Assembly (NCBI GenBank): GCA_018398765.1
Contig: JAHBMJ010001672.1
Location: 10,224 to 45,207 of the forward strand
From: Chromera velia
Taxonomy: Eukaryota > Sar > Chromeraceae
Direction of reading: 5' to 3'
DNA: 34,984 bases
The notes below the pieces were generated by a model. The model saw only the letters and a list, made by a program, of their open reading frames with translations, was not told the origin of the DNA and made no database searches. Within the stretch, counting starts at the first letter, position 1. Each line of letters begins with the position of its first letter. Shown here in pieces: positions 12,633-22,225 of the stretch. The position numbers were made by a program, and so were the translations under genes.

Positions 12633-13217
12633 AGGAAAGACAGACAAAATCTCCCACCGCAGCAGAGGAGTCAGCCGGAGAACGACGAGAAACGGAGTGT
12701 TGAGTGTTTGGTCGCATGCTATGTCCTGTAAGACCTTTCTTTCAAACAAAGAGTATTGAAGGACAAGTGTGAATACTCTTGCCCTGCACCGCAGCGAAAG
12801 GCGGTAGAGGGAGTTCAGACAGTAACTGAATCCGCAGCGAGGCGGAAGAAGCTCAAACTCGACGCAGCAGGTTGGTCACTCTGGGAAAGAAGTGAAAGAA
12901 GTAATGTAACAAAAGCACATCTCCGCCTTGACATATCTCTTTGCATCCGCATCGTAGGCCGCATCTACCTGAATCCGCTCGTTTTTGGTTGCCATGTGGC
13001 TGCAAGTCGACACTGTTTTCCTCTCTGCTTTTCTTCGTTCACTGCCTTCCCCCCCCCCCTCTCTCTGTGTGTCTCGCTTTCTCTCTCACTCCTGCATGTG
13101 AATGTCTCTGTTTCTTTGCTGGTGAAGACGAACCAAAACATCTCTCTCGTTTCATCAGTCTTTTTTGTGCCTGCAGATGGTGCCAACAGAAAGTTTGAGG
13201 ACAACATGGATGACTGA
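6032..13217 (+). CDS. MRD1: Mrd1/RBM19, five-RRM small-subunit rRNA processing factor
   Basis: Ten exons join in frame to 972 aa: 6032-6185, 6392-6498, 6884-8279, 8727-8823, 9603-9646, 10058-10160, 10528-10907, 11262-11782, 12795-12870 and 13177-13217 (TGA). Every junction matches in phase and every acceptor is CAG. RRM1 (about 6-85) carries the family motifs SRLIVKNIPK and NHFNRTFIDTSR. A long acidic, low-complexity linker follows. RRM2 (about 370-445) has RLYLTNLAYSC and FPEHALAALSRL. A conserved segment, WNLLFVSANAAVDSVAASLG to AVRVALGETAVL, precedes RRM3 (about 570-650). RRM4 (about 705-802) has SLFVKNLAF and SMGYGFVEF, and RRM5 (about 844-920) has NKLLVRNLAF, RGFAFVDF and YGRRLVIE. Yeast Mrd1 also has five RRMs and animal RBM19 has six. 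Known members act in the nucleolar 90S pre-ribosome and are needed for early pre-18S cleavages; that role is carried over by homology. Confidence 0.93.
11203..11258. repeat. (CT)n(GT)n tract abutting a 3' splice site
   Basis: A CT tract passes directly into a GT tract, which ends at the CAG acceptor of Mrd1 exon 8 (CAG 11259-11261). The compound repeat occupies the position of a polypyrimidine tract. Confidence 0.9.
12209..12650. repeat. Large GACA/GAAA tetranucleotide array in Mrd1 intron 8
   Basis: About 440 bp of interspersed blocks of GACA and GAAA units, with some GGAA variants, fill almost half of intron 8 (11783-12794). The blocks alternate, for example GAAA-rich at 12209-12259, GACA-rich at 12290-12320 and GAAA again at 12320-12340, which suggests repeated local duplication. 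Because the period is four and the units lack stops, both strands stay open for roughly 200 codons. These frames show only TDRQ-like or CLSV-like repeats and are not genes. Confidence 0.93.
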
Positions 13218-14087
13218 TCAATTCAATTCATTGATGATCCATTCAGTTGTATTCTTGAAACCTATAGCTGCATGTATGAAAACCACTGTCAACTTTTACT
13301 AACTTTAGATTAGAAGTACTACGTCAATGTACATCAAATCTACTAAAAGATTGTTATGAGTTAATTATTAAAAACACGGCTTAGAGATATATAGAGAGAC
13401 CATTACAGACTAATCTAGAGATTAATTGAATTTAAATGCATTGCTAGTCGTATTGCTGCCGATTAAAACTGATTATAACGATTTACCATTGATTAACATC
13501 ATTCATTGGGCCTACATTCATGTACATTCACTAACATTCACCATGCAATATTCACCATAATTCACCATTATTAACCCAAATTCATGAACAGTGACCAGCT
13601 GTTGTGAGTTTGTGACCATTTGTGACCAGCAGAGCAGTTCAGCTGAAAATAATCCCGGCAGAGTGAGAGTAAGTGAGAGATCATGCGAACCATCACGCGC
13701 GCGTATGTGTCTGGCGGCCGGCGGCCGGTCCCGACTGCCGAACCCCCGCTGTCAGAGCGCGCGTGCGTCAAGTGCGCGTGAGTTCCAATGATGGCGCGCG
13801 CACTTAATTGCATGGCTCCACCCACGCTCCATGCACCGGCCGCAATATCGGCGACGAAATTATTAATAGGTCGGTCGACTGCCGTCTCCTCAAGTTGCAC
13901 CGATTTCTTCAGAAACAACCTCCGGCTGACAGATTTAAAAATCTTTCTTCCCTGAAGCCAGCAGATCACATGCCCTCCTGGCTGCAAATATACAGTTTCG
14001 TGTGTCAGTGTGCTGTGGTCCACAATTGTTCCTCGTTGTGTGACCGTTTGTCTGTTTTAAGCTTCTTGAATAATTCCTTCTCTCAAC
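13218..14087. promoter_or_regulatory. Spacer: AT-rich end, short repeated words, then CpG-rich promoter-like block
   Basis: Three zones lie between Mrd1 and the CELF-like gene. From 13218 to about 13500 the DNA is AT-rich, presumably the Mrd1 3' region. From about 13500 to 13635 short words recur: 'acattca'/'attcacc' about seven times at 10-12-bp spacing, then GTGACCA three times. From about 13685 to 13860 the DNA is rich in CG dinucleotides, with 'ggcggccggcggccgg' and several GCGCGC runs, followed by an AT-rich 'aattattaat'. This last zone is the best promoter candidate for the CELF-like gene. The assignment rests on position and composition only. Confidence 0.4.
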
Positions 14088-15215
14088 ATGCAGCAGCAGC
14101 AGCAGCAGCCGCAAAACAAAGTCTTCATTGGAACGATTCCCTCCAATGTAACGGAGGATAATCTTCGTTCTGAGCTCGGAAGGTATGGAAGAATCGAGCA
14201 CGTCTTCTACAGTCAAGACCAAACCATGCAGCAGAGGGGGTGGGGGTTCGTTACTTTCAGCACCCCCCAAGAGGCGATGGCTGCCATTTCTGGTCTTGAT
14301 GGCAAGCTCCGCTTTCCTGCTTCCATGAAGCCTTGTGAGGTCCGTTTGGCACACTCGAAGCAGGGGGGAGGCGGTGGAGGGGGAGGTGGGCCCCCTGCCC
14401 CTGCGCCCAAGTCCTCAAATTGGCAAACCTTCTACACCCCCGAGGGTCATGCCTATTACTACAACAGCATCACACAGCAGACACAGTGGGAGAAGCCTGC
14501 AGAGCTCGATCAGCCTATGGGGGGAGGTCCTCGCTTTCCTTCCAACTCTATGGGGGGAGGGGGGGGCCCTGGGGGGAACCAGCCCCAGCAGGAGTTCGGC
14601 CCCCCCGGCTCCAACCTTTTCATCTTTCACCTTCCCCCTGAATGGAATGACATGGACCTCATTCAGCATTTCCAGCATTTCGGTTCCATTGTCTCCGCAC
14701 GTGTGCAGAAGTCCAATGAGGGAGGGGGGAACAGAAACAGAGGGTTTGGATTCGTCTCTTTTGACAACACTACGAGTGCTGCGCAGGCAATTCGTGCGAT
14801 GAATGGATTTTCTGTCGGGGGGAAGTGGTTGAAGGTTCAGTTGAAGAAGGGGGAGGAGCACTTGACCCCTGCGGACATTGTGAGTGTGCAGAACACGAGG
14901 GGCCCCGCACAGGGAGGCCAGGGAGGGCCCCGGCCTATGGGTGGGCAGGCAGGTGGTGCTGGGGGGCCGATGGGGTTCCCAATGCAGGGGGGTGGGCCTA
15001 TGGCGGGGGGTCCTCAAATGGGCGGCATGGGGCCTGGAATGATGGGTCAGCCGGGGCCGATGGGGGGCATGGGGGCGCCACAGATGGCTCCTCAGATGAA
15101 TGGGACAGGGCCCGGTGCGCCGCCACAGGGAGCCTTCAACGGGACGGCAGCTGGGCCGGGGTATCCCCAGATGACCGCAGCTGGCGCACAGCCCGGGGCG
15201 TACAGAGCAATGTGA
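14088..15215 (+). CDS. CELF/Bruno-like RNA-binding protein, RRM-WW-RRM
   Basis: A single uninterrupted frame of 375 aa, TGA stop, starting with seven Gln codons right after the ATG. RRM1 (about 11-92) has RNP2 KVFIGTIP and RNP1 RGWGFVTF. A Gly/Pro linker leads to a WW domain (about 109-140: NWQTFYTPEGHAYYYN, then TQWEKPAE), which has both signature Trp residues, the Tyr triplet and the closing Pro. The second RRM (about 179-265) reads NLFIFHLPPEWNDMDLIQHF, RGFGFVSFDN, AIRAMNGF and WLKVQLKK, the hallmark of the third RRM of CELF/Bruno proteins. The tail (about 275-375) is Gly/Met/Pro-rich and disordered. CELF proteins control splicing, translation and mRNA decay through U/G-rich elements. A WW domain between the RRMs is unlike animal CELFs; plant FCA has its WW after two RRMs. 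It is the only intronless gene here. Confidence 0.9.
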   Translation: MQQQQQQPQNKVFIGTIPSNVTEDNLRSELGRYGRIEHVFYSQDQTMQQRGWGFVTFSTPQEAMAAISGLDGKLRFPASMKPCEVRLAHSKQGGGGGGGGGPPAPAPKSSNWQTFYTPEGHAYYYNSITQQTQWEKPAELDQPMGGGPRFPSNSMGGGGGPGGNQPQQEFGPPGSNLFIFHLPPEWNDMDLIQHFQHFGSIVSARVQKSNEGGGNRNRGFGFVSFDNTTSAAQAIRAMNGFSVGGKWLKVQLKKGEEHLTPADIVSVQNTRGPAQGGQGGPRPMGGQAGGAGGPMGFPMQGGGPMAGGPQMGGMGPGMMGQPGPMGGMGAPQMAPQMNGTGPGAPPQGAFNGTAAGPGYPQMTAAGAQPGAYRAM

Positions 15216-15962
15216 AAAGACGGAGTAGAGTAATTGGATGAAGTGGGTCACTGATTGATTGAGTGCATGGAGTGTGTGTGTGTAGAGACATGCAGGAGGG
15301 AAAGGGAGGGCGGGGAAATGGAAGGAAGGATGAGTGCCTTGAGATGCCTTCATCGATGGTGCACGTGTCTGCGGGGACGGGTGGGTGGGTGGGTGGGTGG
15401 GGAATTTTTTTCGACTTCACAGTGTGGGGGGGAGGCAGGGAGGGGGGGGGAGGAGAGAGGATCCCTATGCGTAGAATGGAATGGAGGTGCAAAGAGGAAA
15501 AGAACGGCGAGAGATGGGTATCTCACCTGCCTGCCTGCCTGCCTGTCTGCCTGTCCGTCTGTGACCTGACTGACTGTGCAACGTTGTGACACACTCGTAT
15601 CTGTTTGTTGTATGGGCGCCCATTGCTCCTCTTCCTCTCCTTTGCATTTGCGACTGTGTGTGTGAGTGTGTTTGTGGTCCCGGGGGGGAGAAGGGAAGGT
15701 CTGCGCGCGTGCCTGGATGGTTGGAATGGTTTGGAAGGAGGCATGCATGGGCAGTAGTTTCTTGCGCACGCATGTGTGTGTTTGTCTGTTGTTTGTATGT
15801 GCCTACTCTGTTCTGAGGGTGTATGGGTGCGTGTGTGTGCTGTTTGGTTGCTGCCGACAGAAACAGGGGTGGCAAACATCGGGAAAGTGAGTGAGTGTCT
15901 AGTTGGTTCCATTTTGATTTAATTGATGCCGATGAAGCTTGAGAATTTTCAATTGCACTAAC

Positions 15963-16001
15963 TGATTGATTGATTGATTGATTGAGTGATTGATTGATTG
16001 A
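15963..16001. repeat. (TGAT)n array
   Basis: About ten TGAT units with one GAGT interruption, in the spacer downstream of the CELF-like gene. No coding or regulatory role is evident. Confidence 0.85.
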
Positions 16002-17869
16002 TGCAAGGATCCGATCCGCAAATGAATGGAATGAATCAGCAGAGAGCAAGGAGGCTCGATTCCCATGCACAGACAGAGACAGAGACAGAGGCGGGGTGAG
16101 TGAGCAGATTTGTCGATGCTTGGATGCATTAATTTATCAACGATGAATGAATCGATGAACAAATCAATCAGTAGATGGTAAATGAATGCAGCAGCTCGGC
16201 AGGTCTGTCTGACACTGATCGAAAGATTGGGCAAAGAAGAAAAGCATGCATGCATACGTACAGAAGGAAAGAAAGAAAGAAGGTAAGGAAGCCGGCCAGC
16301 GCCCTCCCTGACGAGGTGAGGGTATGCCGGGGCCGTCTGTGCACTTGAATGAAAAGAGCATGCATGTGCGTAAGCCTGCAGCATTTCGTTCTGCATGCCT
16401 ATCTGTCTCTTCCCCCCTCCCTCTCTAATCCCTCCACTCGCCCTTCCACCTCTTTCCCCCTTGTTCGAAAGTTTAAAATCCTCAGCCTCTCAAAATCCGA
16501 TGACGCTGAGGAGCCTCGTTGTTTTCCTCCTTCGCTTTCTTTCTTCCTTTCTTCGTCTCCTCTCTTATCCATGCATCCATTCATTCATTGATCTTTTCTA
16601 TCGATTTACCGCGCGGTCCGTCTAACCGGGAGGAGGCAAAGCGGAAAGTGGTAGGGCTCGCCGGGATCGTCTTCTCTTCGATCGTGTGCAGCTAGAAAGA
16701 AGGGTTGGTTGATCGGTCGACTTCCAAAGACGGGGGGTGCTCTCGGAAATTAAGGGTGGAGCTGACGGATGGATGGATGAGAAGACGCAAATAGGTTGAG
16801 CATTCGACGCTCCTTCATTCGCTCACTCATGAACTGAAATGCATGTCTGGAAGAAAAGAGCGCGCAATCTGTCTGTATGTGCATGCTGAATGAATAGAAG
16901 AGAACCCATCAGACAGAGCGGAATCCAGCTTTCTCCCTTCACGTGTGTAAACCAACGATGAGATCGATCGCAGATGAGATGAGTGGGATGAATGTCAAGG
17001 GATCGCCAGTCAAAAGACGGTCAAGCACTACCTAGCTCTCTTGAATGTGCTTGGATCAGAGACCGTCTGACTGGCAGAATGCACGGATGGATGCATCATT
17101 GCCTGTATGCCCCAATGCATATATCAACAATGACAGAAAGAAACGCGGATGGTCAGCCTACCCGTCACTTGAACGAAGAAATGATCAAATGCATGCGTGC
17201 ATGCAGAGTGCATCCTCTATACGTACAGCTCAACCGATCAATCGATGCGTGCTTGCATGCATGTGCCGAACCGCAAAATTAACCAGTCGGTACCCGTCTT
17301 CGTTCCTGCCTGGCTGCATGAGCCCATGCACTGAGAATTGAACCGTTTCCCTTCTTCCGCTGATGAATCGTGATGATTTGTTGCATAGATTTCCTGCATT
17401 ATTTGCATATCACTGCAGATAAACGTGTAACTCTTCTCTCTTTAGTTTTTGCTTCAAATTGGATGATTTTACTATATATTTTACTGAATTTTGTCTTCAT
17501 AATGAAAATTAAAAATTATTATTTTAAATAATTTTAAAAATGCATTTGAATTTGTTTTGAATAATTTTGATTCATCATAACTTTTAAAGTTTCCCTTAAT
17601 TTTTTAAAAAATTAGCTAAATTTTCAACAGTTTTTTTGGTATATGAAAATTTTTAATTCTGAATATATGTGGATAGGATAGGATTTTTGTTTTGGCTGGG
17701 GAATCTATCCAGTCAAACGTCAGATATCGGTTTGCTCAGGAACAGTGAGGAACTTAGACTAGAACTTAGACTGGAAGACGTTCCAAAAATACTAAAACCA
17801 GCCTTTTCGAAACTCTATTAGCTTTTAAAGAAGTTTTTTGCGAACCTCTAGCTGTCCAGAGGACCAGAG

Positions 17870-18125
17870 CTTAAGGGGCGGGCTTCGCCCCCCCCCCCGA
17901 TGCCTCCTTCTCGGAAAGCGTCACGAGTTTGCCTCCTGAGCTATATTAATATATAGCTTCGCCGAGACCCTGTCCGGGCCCGCCCAGGGTCCCTCCCCGG
18001 CCCCCCCCGCCCCGCGCGCGGTATAGAAGCCTGCCATAATCTGCCATAGCCTGCCATGGTCATGCCATGCATGGTCGGACATCAAAAAAGTTTAATTAAC
18101 GCATGTTGTTTACTATATATATGGA
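17870..18125 (+). promoter_or_regulatory. GC-rich, hairpin-prone block and TATA-like element upstream of the DUF1499 gene
   Basis: The block contains a GC-rich inverted repeat (gggcgggcttcgcccc at about 17878-17893), a near-palindrome around 'agctatattaatatatagct' (17939-17958), a 'gcgcgcggtatagaag' stretch, and four copies of 'ctgccat' or 'tgccat' (about 18031-18067). A TATA-like 'actatatatatgg' follows at about 18111-18123, some 200 bp before the start codon at 18326. Position and composition suggest a promoter, but no transcription start can be read from sequence alone. Confidence 0.35.
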
Positions 18126-18325
18126 GCGAGCAATGAAGGCAGTGGAAGGTCAAATCTGTTCGCTGGAACTGGTCAGCACACAAATTTGAATTGTTGCCAC
18201 GCATCCTTTTTGGTCCAGAGGTCGAGTTTGAATGAAGCACACCTGTTGCTTAGACAAGTGACAGACTTGGTGTCTCTACAGTGAACCTCTGAGCGTTGTC
18301 CGTGATCTTCCGTGTCAGCGTTCCC

Positions 18326-21321
18326 ATGGGGCTTTCTGTCTGCTCACTGTCGGTGCCTCTTCTACTTATCGGGGTCCAGTGCGTGCAGAGGGCGTTCACG
18401 CCTTCTGCTTTCTGGGCCCCCAATTTTTCCAGGAGACAGATCCCGCGCTCCGTTCACAAGACACGGCTGGATGCTGAATCCCGTCGACAACTTGCCGTCT
18501 CAAGTCTTCTTGGGCCTCTGTCGGCCGTCTCCATCTGGCGGGCTTCTACTGCCTCTGCGGATGCCGCTGAAAAGGAGGGGACGCGCATGTCTCGGCAGAA
18601 GGAGCCGAAAAACCTGGGACCCCGAAGAGACGGCTCCCTAGCTCCCTGCCCGGAGACGCCAAACTGTTACTGCAGCAGCATGCCCGAGAAAGACGTGTCA
18701 GTCGAATTCTCTTCAACTGCCCATCCATGAAGTCATTCGGTGAAATGCACAGCACCTGCGCGACGTGTTCTCTCCTTCTCGTGTGCGGGCTCAAGCAACC
18801 GCACTTGATTGTGTGCCTGTCCCTCAGTCTGGTCGTCTGCCCTCCCTCCCTGTCTTTCTCTGGGTGGAGTAATGGAGGGGTGTTGCAGGGTGGTGGGTGG
18901 GTGGCTGTGTGGACGCGTGTGTGTATGTTCGTGAGTCCGTCAATCTGACTGCATGTCCCTCTCTCCCCCCCTCTGTGTGTGTGTGTGTGCGTGCGCGCGC
19001 ACGCGCGCGCGCCCGCGTGCGAGAGAGAGAGGGGGGGAGAAAGACAGAGAGAGTGACAGGGAGGGGGGGGGTCGGTTGGTCGGCCTGTCCCCGCTTCTGT
19101 TTTTCCATAGCAAAGAAGGGGTCCGCATGAGGTCGTTTCTTTTTGTGTTTCTTTTGAACCGATTGGTCGCTTGCCTGGCTGTCTTTCTTTCTATGCACCA
19201 CTGTCTCTGCTTGTCTCTGCAACGTCCCCCCTCTTTATCGGAACCGCAGTCCAGAAGTGATCTTTGATGATTGGTCTACCTGTGTGCAGTCACTACTACC
19301 CCCCATGGCGCTTCACCGTCTCCCTCGACGACGCTATCAAGGACGTTCACGAGGCAGTCAACGCCTACCCCCAGGCAGGGCAGCAGGGGGTGGATGAGGG
19401 GGGGTGGACGATCATCACGGACACACCTCAGTACATATACGTTCAGTATGTCTCGGGAGAAAACGGTTTCATTGACGACTTGGAGCTTCTCGTCATTCCT
19501 GCAGGGGAGGATCTCGTGGGGGGGGAGGTGCGGGTGCGGAGTTCCAGTCGAGTGGGGGTGTGGGATTTGGGGGTGAACAGCAAACGACTGAACTGGTATG
19601 CAAACCGATTGGGCAAGCTGAAGGTCAGTGTTGAAGTCCGTGGGAAGGCAAAAGGGGGTACCATGGAGCGCTGGCGACAGAGAACAGTGGAAAGGCACCT
19701 CTGAATTTGTGTGAATGGACAGCATCAACCTGCAGTACCGACTGTCTCTTTTTTCTTTCTTTCGTGGTTTTTTGTTTCTTTCGTTCATTCCTGCTTGCCT
19801 TCTTTCTTTTTTTTGTTCTTTCTTTCTTTTTTCCTTCCTTTTTATTTCTCGGCCTTTTGTCGTGGGTTCTTTCTTTCCGTTTGTTTCACCTGTTGTGTAC
19901 ATGAAAGGAAGAAGGCAAAAGAAAGACGCATGCAGTCTCTGTGGCTGTTTGTTTGTCTTTCTGTCCGTGTTTCTTTGCTAATTTCGGTCGGTTGGTCGGT
20001 GAGCCTGTCTGTTCGTCCGTCCGTCTTCCTTCTTTTCCTTTTTCTTCGACCTTCTTCTCTGTCCTTTCTTCCTTCTTCTCTTTGTTTCTCCTCTCCGTCC
20101 TTCGAGCCTCTTTTCTCTGAAGACATGCAAGAAAGAAGACATAAAGTTTGTCGAAGTGATCAAGAAGAGGAGAGAACGACCAGCAGAGAATGAAAGGGAG
20201 AGGGTCCAGTCTGTCTCCGTCCCTTTCTTCCTATCTGTCTGGAGAGAGGAATCGGGGAAGAGACAGAGAGACAGACGGACCTTGCGGCTGTCTTTCTTTC
20301 GCGCTTTCATCGCACTGCTGAGTCTGCCTCTTCCGGGCTTTCGGAAGGAAATTCAGGCTCCATCCTCATAGTGATTGCCCTTTCTGAATGACCCCAGTCT
20401 CTCTTAACAGCTCGTTGCCCTGCATGACGAAAGAGAGGGGGCACGTTTCTGTTCCCTTACTCGAGGCATCTCTTTTGCTCCCCCCTTCTAGTAATAGTAA
20501 AAGTGTAAGTGTAAGTGTAAGTGTGTGTGTGCGTGTGTGTGACCTGTTTCTCGAGTTGCTCGTCTATTCATCCGTTTGTCTTTCTGCCTCTCTCTCGCAC
20601 TCTCTGTCTGTCTCTTTCTCTCTCTCTGCAGGGATGGACGGCCTCGACAGTCGACCCCCAGAGCCCCGATGAATTTATGCAAAAGATGAAAAGGGAACAG
20701 AGGGAAATAGGGGATCAGGAACAGGTCAGGAAACGTCAAGAGGCGGCATCGAACCAAGCAAAGACGGCAAGGCGCCTCGAGCAAGCATCTGTGGCACAAC
20801 AACCAAACCCCAACGTGCCGCTGGAGGCTCCCTCTGGTCCCATCGGACCCTCCGGACAGATGGCGTCTTCTTCGACGCCCCTCCCGGCTTCAGGTGAGCT
20901 CTCGGATGAGGAAGAGGATGCCCGTCTTGATGAGCTTTTTCGACAGAAAGGGGCCGAGCTAACCATGCCACGCCCTTTGGCCATCGGGATTCGAAACGGA
21001 AAGTTCATTGTTGACCGCTTCGCCCCCATCCCGGGTGAAGAAGACCCAGGCGACTATTTTCTGCCAGCGTCAGAAAGGCGGACTCAGGAGGAATGGGATG
21101 GGAAGGCTGCGGGTGAGATGTCGAGAGAATTTCAGCCGCGCGCCCTGACCATGGAGGACATCAAGGGGCAAGCGCAGGCAAACAAGTTTTTGCGACTGAA
21201 CCCTGAGTCGATGAAGTCACTGAAGAAAGCTGCAAGTGGAAAGACTGACGTTATTTTAGATGAGGCAACGAAGAGAGCAAAAAGCCAAAACGCTCTTAAG
21301 ATTCTTCGTGGAGAAAGATAA
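18326..21321 (+). CDS. DUF1499-domain protein with layered plastid/thylakoid leader and long C-terminal extension
   Basis: Exon 1 starts at ATG 18326 and probably ends at 18694 (123 codons). Exon 2 is 19290-19623 and exon 3 is 20632-21321 (TAA). The leader has three parts: a signal peptide (1-22, core SVPLLLIGVQCV), a basic Ser/Arg-rich region opening with RAF at 22-24, and a twin-Arg stretch at 52-78 (SRRQLAVSS, a hydrophobic run, then ASA before Asp79). This fits passage through the ER, a secondary red plastid and the Tat route into the thylakoid lumen. DUF1499 features are LAPCPETPNC, YYPPWRF, IDDLEL and VRSSSRVGVWDLGVNSKRL. The molecular function of the family is not settled. Exon 3 adds 229 residues that I do not recognise, charged and with SDEEEDARLDELF. 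Exon 2 joins exon 3 in phase (GKLK-GWTAS), but the exon 1 donor is phase 0 and the exon 2 acceptor needs phase 2, so a small exon or unusual splice site is missing. Confidence 0.75.
18973..19035. repeat. GT, GC and GA dinucleotide tracts
   Basis: A compound simple repeat in the first intron of the DUF1499 gene: (TG)n, then alternating GC with CA (about 18990-19015), then (GA)n. The alternating purine-pyrimidine part is the type of sequence that can form Z-DNA; that is general knowledge and is not tested here. Confidence 0.85.
19624..20631 (+). other. Intron 2 of the DUF1499 gene, pyrimidine- and microsatellite-rich
   Basis: This 1008-base intron has a GTCAGT donor and a CTCTCTGCAG acceptor. 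It is dominated by CTTT-type stretches (about 19745-20110) and ends with a GTAAGT-like repeat (about 20500-20524), a short GT tract and a CT tract next to the acceptor. No coding sequence is evident within it. Confidence 0.7.
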
Positions 21322-22225
21322 GAATCCAGTCACACTGCCATTGTCACAGCTTTTGCAACTTGAAGTAGATAAAAAAATATTTAAAATATATAGACATGCT
21401 GCTTAATACCTATTTAAAAGTTCAAACTATGTTGTCACTCTTTCAAAGTAACTACCTGAATGTATTACATGAACAGAAACATTTAATTGTCTTACTGCTA
21501 TTAATTATCCTAAAACGAATATATAAAATCTTTGACCCGGCGGATGTAGTTCTACAATAGTAAAATTCCCGCCCTTGATAGGATAGCTAGGAGCCTAGCT
21601 AGGAGCTAGGATAGGAGTAGTCTGAAAATCGATCTATAGTTACTACTATATATAGTTGTATGGTAAAATTTGATTGAATTGATTCTCAGATCATTCTCTC
21701 TATACAGCTAGATTTGATTCGATTTATACTATGAGTATGACTATATGACGCGCTATCGTCATGTATATCTACTGGCAGAGCTAGCTGGATACTTCCAATG
21801 TTAGGCACGGAAAAGTTATTATTTTCTAGGATGCCACGCTATACTGCCTATTCGATTTATACACAAGTAAGTACGTATAGATGCCTGAGTATTTGTAACT
21901 CGACGTTTTACCAATCAACTTGAATTAACTCCGAGTCAAAACGTCGTTAAAAGCGATCAAATAATGCAACTGATTTTCATATTTATAAAAATTGATGTCT
22001 CTACATGTTTCACAGCCACTTTTAATAAGCAAGTAGATAAGCAACTGATCAGCAGGAATTAATTGAAAAATTCAAGAATAAATGAGAATAACTAAACTTT
22101 TTATTACAAATTTAAATCATCATCAGAATAAACCTGTCAACTATAATTTTTGACTTTATACCACATACCTCCACTGATCATATTATTTATCGATGTCAAT
22201 CTCTGGAACTCAATTAGCTAGTCAC
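21322..22225. other. AT-rich spacer between convergent gene ends
   Basis: The DUF1499 gene and the carboxypeptidase gene converge here, so both 3' regions and their polyadenylation signals should lie within. The DNA is strongly AT-rich compared with its flanks. Two symmetric elements stand out: a near-palindromic 'tagctaggagcctagcta' (about 21584-21601, within further GATAGG/CTAGG words) and an inverted repeat CGACGTTTT (21901-21909) with AAAACGTCG (21938-21946). I see no gene. Confidence 0.6.

Larger units (their letters stand above)
15216..18325. other. Long spacer rich in short repeats, no gene recognised
   Basis: This 3.1-kb spacer separates the CELF-like gene from the DUF1499 gene. It holds GGTG repeats (about 15378-15400), TGCC repeats (about 15528-15555), a TGAT array (15963-16001), GAAA near 16265-16280, many 'atgcatgc' words (16240-17270), an AT-rich stretch (about 17345-17690) and a GC-rich hairpin-prone block (17870-18050). 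Open frames here are short, lack recognisable domains and lack splice partners. I see no tRNA-like or other structured RNA gene. Confidence 0.5.

Noticed and set aside
12066-12759. Long open frames on both strands coding TDRQ-like or CLSV-like repeats
   Set aside because: They are a by-product of a stop-free tetranucleotide repeat inside an Mrd1 intron and contain no domain.
16200-17400. Short plus-strand frames in the long spacer (for example near 16992-17341)
   Set aside because: They are under 100 codons, have biased word content (atgcatgc) and no recognisable domain or splice partner.
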